Positions 5,532 to 8,047 of a stretch of 8,047 nt of DNA are shown here, piece after piece. The first letter of the stretch is position 1, and every line of letters begins with the position of its first letter. A program made the translations under genes and the position numbers. The notes below the pieces were generated by a model. That model ran no database searches. It was given only the letters and a program-made list of their open reading frames with translations, and was not told where the DNA came from. The stretch is from an uncultured Actinomycetes bacterium (GTDB taxonomy: Bacteria > Actinomycetota > Actinomycetes > Mycobacteriales > Nakamurellaceae): the NCBI GenBank assembly GCA_937926105.1, contig CALANS010000039.1, forward strand, positions 1 through 8,047. The letters run 5' to 3'.

Positions 5532-7631
5532 GTGGACGACGATCGGGACCCGGACCTGCGCGCGGCGATCCGCGAGCTGCGCCAGTCGTTGGAGCGCATC
5601 TCCGGCGAACTGGCCGACGTGTCCTCGCGTGTGGAGCGGGTCGATCGTGCGCTGCGTGGTGACGAGCAATCGGCGCCCGCCGCGACGGCCCCGCCCGCTG
5701 CTCCGCCCGCTGCCCCGGTATCGCCCGCGGTGACACTCCCACCGGCCCCGCCCGCTGCCCCGGTATCGCTCGCGGTCGCACCCCCGCCGACCGTGACACC
5801 CCCAATCTCGGCTTGGCCGCAGCCGCAGGGTCCGCCCGTTCGGCCGGCGACCAAGGCGCCCGGATCCTGGGCCGACACCGCCGGGCAGCAGGCGCTGGGC
5901 TGGGTCGGGGGCGGCGTCACCGTGCTCGGCATCGTGCTGTTGCTGGTGATTGCCGTCCAGCAGGGTGGACTGAGCCCCACCGCACGCGTGGTGATCGGCC
6001 TGGTGCTCGGCATCGCACTGATCCTCGGCGGAGCCTGGATGCAGCGCCACCGGCAGCAGGCCCTCGCCGTCACGCTCGGCTGTACCGGGTTGTCCGTGGA
6101 GTTCCTGACCGTCATCGGTGCCGTCCGACTGGCCGAGATCGCCTCCCCGGTAGGCGGACTCGTGGGCTCGGCGGTGATCGTCGCGGTCGCGGTGCTGCTC
6201 TCGATCGGCTGGGGCGAACCATGGCTGGCCGGCGTCTCGTTCCTGGTGGGCGGGCTGCTGGCGCCGGCCGTCGGCGGCGGCGTCACCGATCCGGTGCTGG
6301 GCTTCGAGGCGATCATGGTGGCCGGCGGTGCGGTGTGCCTGTGGCTCGATGCCGGGCGATACGCCTGGACAGGGGCGGGGCTGGCAGCGATCGTGGTGTT
6401 TCTGGTCGGGCTGGCCCTGCACCCCACCACGATGGTCGGGTTGTTGGTCGCGGTCGTGTTGGTCGCGATCACCTGGGGCACCATGCTGGGCCGCTGGGTC
6501 ACCGGCCGGGGTCCCGTCGATCCAGGTCCGTTCCCGGTGCGCGTGCCGGCCCGCGATCCGGCGCAGGTGGCCCGCGATTACGCCGACTTCCACGCCCACC
6601 AGCGACGTCGCGCCGAGGCGCGAGTCGACGCGGTGGTCGCCGCTGGGTCGCTCGCGGCGAGCGCCGGCCTGCTGGTGCTGACCCTGGCCACCATGCGGCC
6701 CTCCTGGATCCGGGACGTGCCGGTCGGCGTCACGGCCGTGCTGCTGGCGGCGGTGTTCCTGGCGCTGTGCGGGATCTGTCGGCGAGAGCCCACCCTGAGC
6801 CGGGCCCCGGTGGTCGTCACCGCGTGGTCGGCGTCGATCGCCCTGGTGGCGCTGGCGCTGCTGCGGCTGATCGGCGGTGACGCGCGTGGCGTCGCGTGGG
6901 TGATGGTGGCTGCGATCGCGCTGGCGGTGGCTGCCGCCGACCGTTCGGTGCGGCTCCTGATCCCGGCGTTGGGGGCGGCGGGGGTCGCGTTGCTGGCGAC
7001 CGGGCCGGTGCTGCGCCCGGCGGAGCTGCTGCTCTGGGACTCCTCGGAGCTGGCAGGTCCGTCGCGGCTGATCGGCCCGGTCGGGCTGCTCGCGCGCGGG
7101 TGGACGGTGGTGCTGCCGACCGGGTTGGCGATCGTCGTGTTGTGTGCCGTCGCCTGGTGGGCGGTGACGCGCTGCACGGCGGATGCCGTCTTCGCCGGGG
7201 GAACCGCCGTCGCAGCGGGCCCGGCGATCATGCCAGCGAGCACCCGGATCACCGTGCTGACGTGGGCGTTGGTCGGGTGCGTGGTGGCGGCGATCTACGG
7301 CGTCCTGGCGGTGACGATGGTCCTGGCGTACGCCATTTCGCCGACCGAGGGCGGCTATCAGGGCGGCCAGGTGGCGGTCACCGCGCTGATCACCATCACC
7401 GGGCTGCTGCTGCTCTGGCAGGGCTTCCGCCAGGTGGTGTTGCGGATCGGAGGCCTGGTGCTCGCGGCAGTCGCCGTGGCCAAGCTGCTGCTGTTCGACA
7501 CCCGGTCGTTATCGGCGATGCCGCGGGCGGTGACGTTCGTCGTGGTGGGAGTGCTGCTGCTGGCCAGCGCCGCCGTCTATCTGCGGACCATGAGCCGGTC
7601 CGGGGACGGCGGGCGCGACGCCCAGGGCTGA
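5532..7631 (+). CDS. DUF2339-type polytopic membrane protein
   Basis: The 699-residue product starts with a charged heptad-like segment (about 8-43, LRAAIRELRQSLERISGE onward) likely to form a coiled coil. A Pro/Ala/Val-rich linker (about 47-110) follows, and then some 16-18 hydrophobic segments from about residue 122 to 685. The first membrane block (GWVGGGVTVLGIVLLLVIAV, then GLSPTARVVIGLVLGIALILGG) and the last (LRIGGLVLAAVAVAKLLLFD, then MPRAVTFVVVGVLLL) match the ends of DUF2339 proteins as I know them. A cytoplasmic-looking Arg-rich loop lies near 340-365. The family has no established function, so I give none. The start is GTG 5532 with GAGGGGG (5521-5527) 4 nt upstream; GTG 5530 is out of frame. 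The gene stands 131 nt after the NmrA-like gene and is probably its own unit. The linker carries a 45-bp duplication. Confidence 0.85.
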   Translation: MDDDRDPDLRAAIRELRQSLERISGELADVSSRVERVDRALRGDEQSAPAATAPPAAPPAAPVSPAVTLPPAPPAAPVSLAVAPPPTVTPPISAWPQPQGPPVRPATKAPGSWADTAGQQALGWVGGGVTVLGIVLLLVIAVQQGGLSPTARVVIGLVLGIALILGGAWMQRHRQQALAVTLGCTGLSVEFLTVIGAVRLAEIASPVGGLVGSAVIVAVAVLLSIGWGEPWLAGVSFLVGGLLAPAVGGGVTDPVLGFEAIMVAGGAVCLWLDAGRYAWTGAGLAAIVVFLVGLALHPTTMVGLLVAVVLVAITWGTMLGRWVTGRGPVDPGPFPVRVPARDPAQVARDYADFHAHQRRRAEARVDAVVAAGSLAASAGLLVLTLATMRPSWIRDVPVGVTAVLLAAVFLALCGICRREPTLSRAPVVVTAWSASIALVALALLRLIGGDARGVAWVMVAAIALAVAAADRSVRLLIPALGAAGVALLATGPVLRPAELLLWDSSELAGPSRLIGPVGLLARGWTVVLPTGLAIVVLCAVAWWAVTRCTADAVFAGGTAVAAGPAIMPASTRITVLTWALVGCVVAAIYGVLAVTMVLAYAISPTEGGYQGGQVAVTALITITGLLLLWQGFRQVVLRIGGLVLAAVAVAKLLLFDTRSLSAMPRAVTFVVVGVLLLASAAVYLRTMSRSGDGGRDAQG
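5703..5776 (+). repeat. In-frame 45-bp-spaced direct repeat in the DUF2339 linker
   Basis: The 29 bases at 5703-5731 recur at 5748-5776 with one mismatch (C5725 against T5770). The offset is 45 bp, exactly 15 codons. It encodes PPAAPVSPAV followed by PPAAPVSLAV. A 12-bp short repeat (ccgcccgctgc at 5691-5701 and 5703-5713) precedes it. The pattern suggests recent expansion of the low-complexity linker by slippage or unequal recombination without breaking the frame. Confidence 0.8.
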
Positions 7632-7713
7632 GCGCGCCGCGGGGTCCAGAACTGCCAATGCTGCGGCCGGATCATGGTGCACCCGTCACGGCGACGGCCG
7701 ACCGGCCGATGCC

Positions 7714-7719
7714 TAGGCT
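7714..7719 (+). promoter_or_regulatory. Possible -10 element for the CoA-transferase gene
   Basis: TAGGCT fits the actinomycete TAnnnT -10 consensus and lies 44 nt before GTG 7764. The -35 region (gcgacg at 7691-7696, 17 nt away) is only a weak match to TTGACN. No clear terminator follows the DUF2339 stop: only GCCGC 7636-7640 can pair with GCGGC 7673-7677 across a long loop. Nothing else is visible in the 7632-7763 gap. Confidence 0.35.
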
Positions 7720-7763
7720 CGGAGGCGAATCCTTGTCGCCCTCGCAACCCCAGGGAGCCCCGT

Positions 7764-8047
7764 GTGACCGCCGCAGCGCCGTCCGGACCACTGTCGGACA
7801 TCACCGTTCTGGATCTGACACGGGCCCTGGCCGGGCCGCATGCCGCCATGATGCTCGGCGACCTGGGGGCGCGGGTCATCAAGATCGAGACTCCGGGTCG
7901 TGGTGACGACACCCGCGGCTGGGGGCCGCCGTTCGTCACTCCGGACGCCGCGCGGGGCGTCGGCAATGGCTCCGTCACCGATACCCGCGCCGCCGATACC
8001 CCCGTCACCGATACCCCCGTCACCGATACCCCCGTCACCGATACCCC
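7764..8047 (+). CDS. Family III CoA-transferase (CaiB/BaiF), N-terminal part, cut by window edge
   Basis: The frame opens at GTG 7764, with AGGGAG (7752-7757) 6 nt upstream, and is open to the right edge (94 codons). Residues 10-58 give a clear CaiB/BaiF start: [20 protein letters not shown] (10-29) followed by [16 protein letters not shown] (30-45) and [11 protein letters not shown] (48-58). These enzymes move CoA between acyl groups such as carboxylic acids in the cytoplasm; acid and donor cannot be told from this fragment. The catalytic Asp of the family lies further along and is outside the window. After GWGPPFV, where the family normally continues within a few residues into a Tyr-Phe/Asn-Arg-Asn-Lys segment, this protein instead has about 12 unmatched residues and then at least five VTDTP-like repeats (from residue 71). 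Whether the normal domain resumes beyond the edge, or the gene is disrupted, cannot be seen. Confidence 0.85.
   Translation, partial: MTAAAPSGPLSDITVLDLTRALAGPHAAMMLGDLGARVIKIETPGRGDDTRGWGPPFVTPDAARGVGNGSVTDTRAADTPVTDTPVTDTPVTDT
7974..8047 (+). repeat. 15-bp in-frame minisatellite encoding VTDTP
   Basis: Five units in register with the CoA-transferase codons: 7974-7988 (one mismatch, ending cgc), 7989-8003 (two mismatches, starting gcc), then gtcaccgataccccc at 8004-8018 and 8019-8033, and 14 of 15 bases at 8034-8047. The translation is [24 protein letters not shown]. The last three copies are identical, a sign of recent expansion. There are no spacers, so this is not a CRISPR array. The array continues past the right edge. 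Confidence 0.9.

Noticed and set aside
4342..6599. Several long antisense open frames (4342-5805, 5301-6599, 5477-6502)
   Set aside because: Low-complexity Arg/Pro/His/Thr-rich translations opposite the NmrA-like and DUF2339 genes; typical artefacts of very high GC content.
5813..7906. Long + frames at 5813-6880 and 6896-7906 overlapping the membrane protein and the CoA-transferase start
   Set aside because: Arg/Gly-rich out-of-phase translations with no motifs; the overlapped frames have clear family signatures.
7577..8038. Antisense open frame containing a repeated VTGVS motif
   Set aside because: It is the reverse reading of the 15-bp minisatellite; the + frame carries the CaiB/BaiF motifs and a ribosome binding site.
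7974..8047. CRISPR array
   Set aside because: Units are 15 bp and directly adjacent, with no spacers and no cas genes.

Overview
The window is very GC-rich, uses GTG and TTG starts freely and has a strong G/C bias at third codon positions. This fits a high-GC actinomycete. Membership of the Pseudonocardiales is a guess from general style, not shown by any marker gene. All recognisable genes lie on the + strand.

Layout: (i) Positions 1-251 hold no convincing gene. They contain a 19-bp imperfect tandem repeat running off the left edge, a perfect 10-bp hairpin at 73-97, and a possible tiny leader ORF that overlaps the next start codon. (ii) Positions 252-4393 hold a translationally coupled pair for the two subunits of a hydantoinase/5-oxoprolinase-type enzyme: the ATP-binding HyuA-like subunit and the HyuB-like subunit, joined by a GTGA overlap. 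(iii) Positions 4394-4497 carry a 48-bp near-perfect palindrome that may be a bidirectional terminator and looks like a dispersed palindromic element. (iv) Positions 4498-5400 encode an NmrA-like atypical short-chain dehydrogenase/NAD(P)-binding protein. (v) Positions 5532-7631 encode a large polytopic membrane protein of the DUF2339 type, with an N-terminal coiled coil and a Pro/Ala-rich linker. (vi) From 7764 to the right edge is the start of a family III (CaiB/BaiF) CoA-transferase whose reading frame runs into a 15-bp in-frame minisatellite encoding VTDTP.

How the genes work together: only hyuA-hyuB are clearly one functional unit, an ATP-dependent amide or lactam-type hydrolase or carboxylase of unknown substrate. 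The NmrA-like protein follows on the same strand across the palindrome and could share a pathway, but nothing proves it. The DUF2339 protein and the CoA-transferase each follow an intergenic gap of about 130 bp with a weak promoter-like -10 element and are probably separate units. I see no phage, transposase, CRISPR, RNA gene or obvious defence system. The most notable features are non-coding or repetitive: the palindrome, the two edge repeats, the overlapping leader ORF, and the repeat-disrupted CoA-transferase N-terminus.
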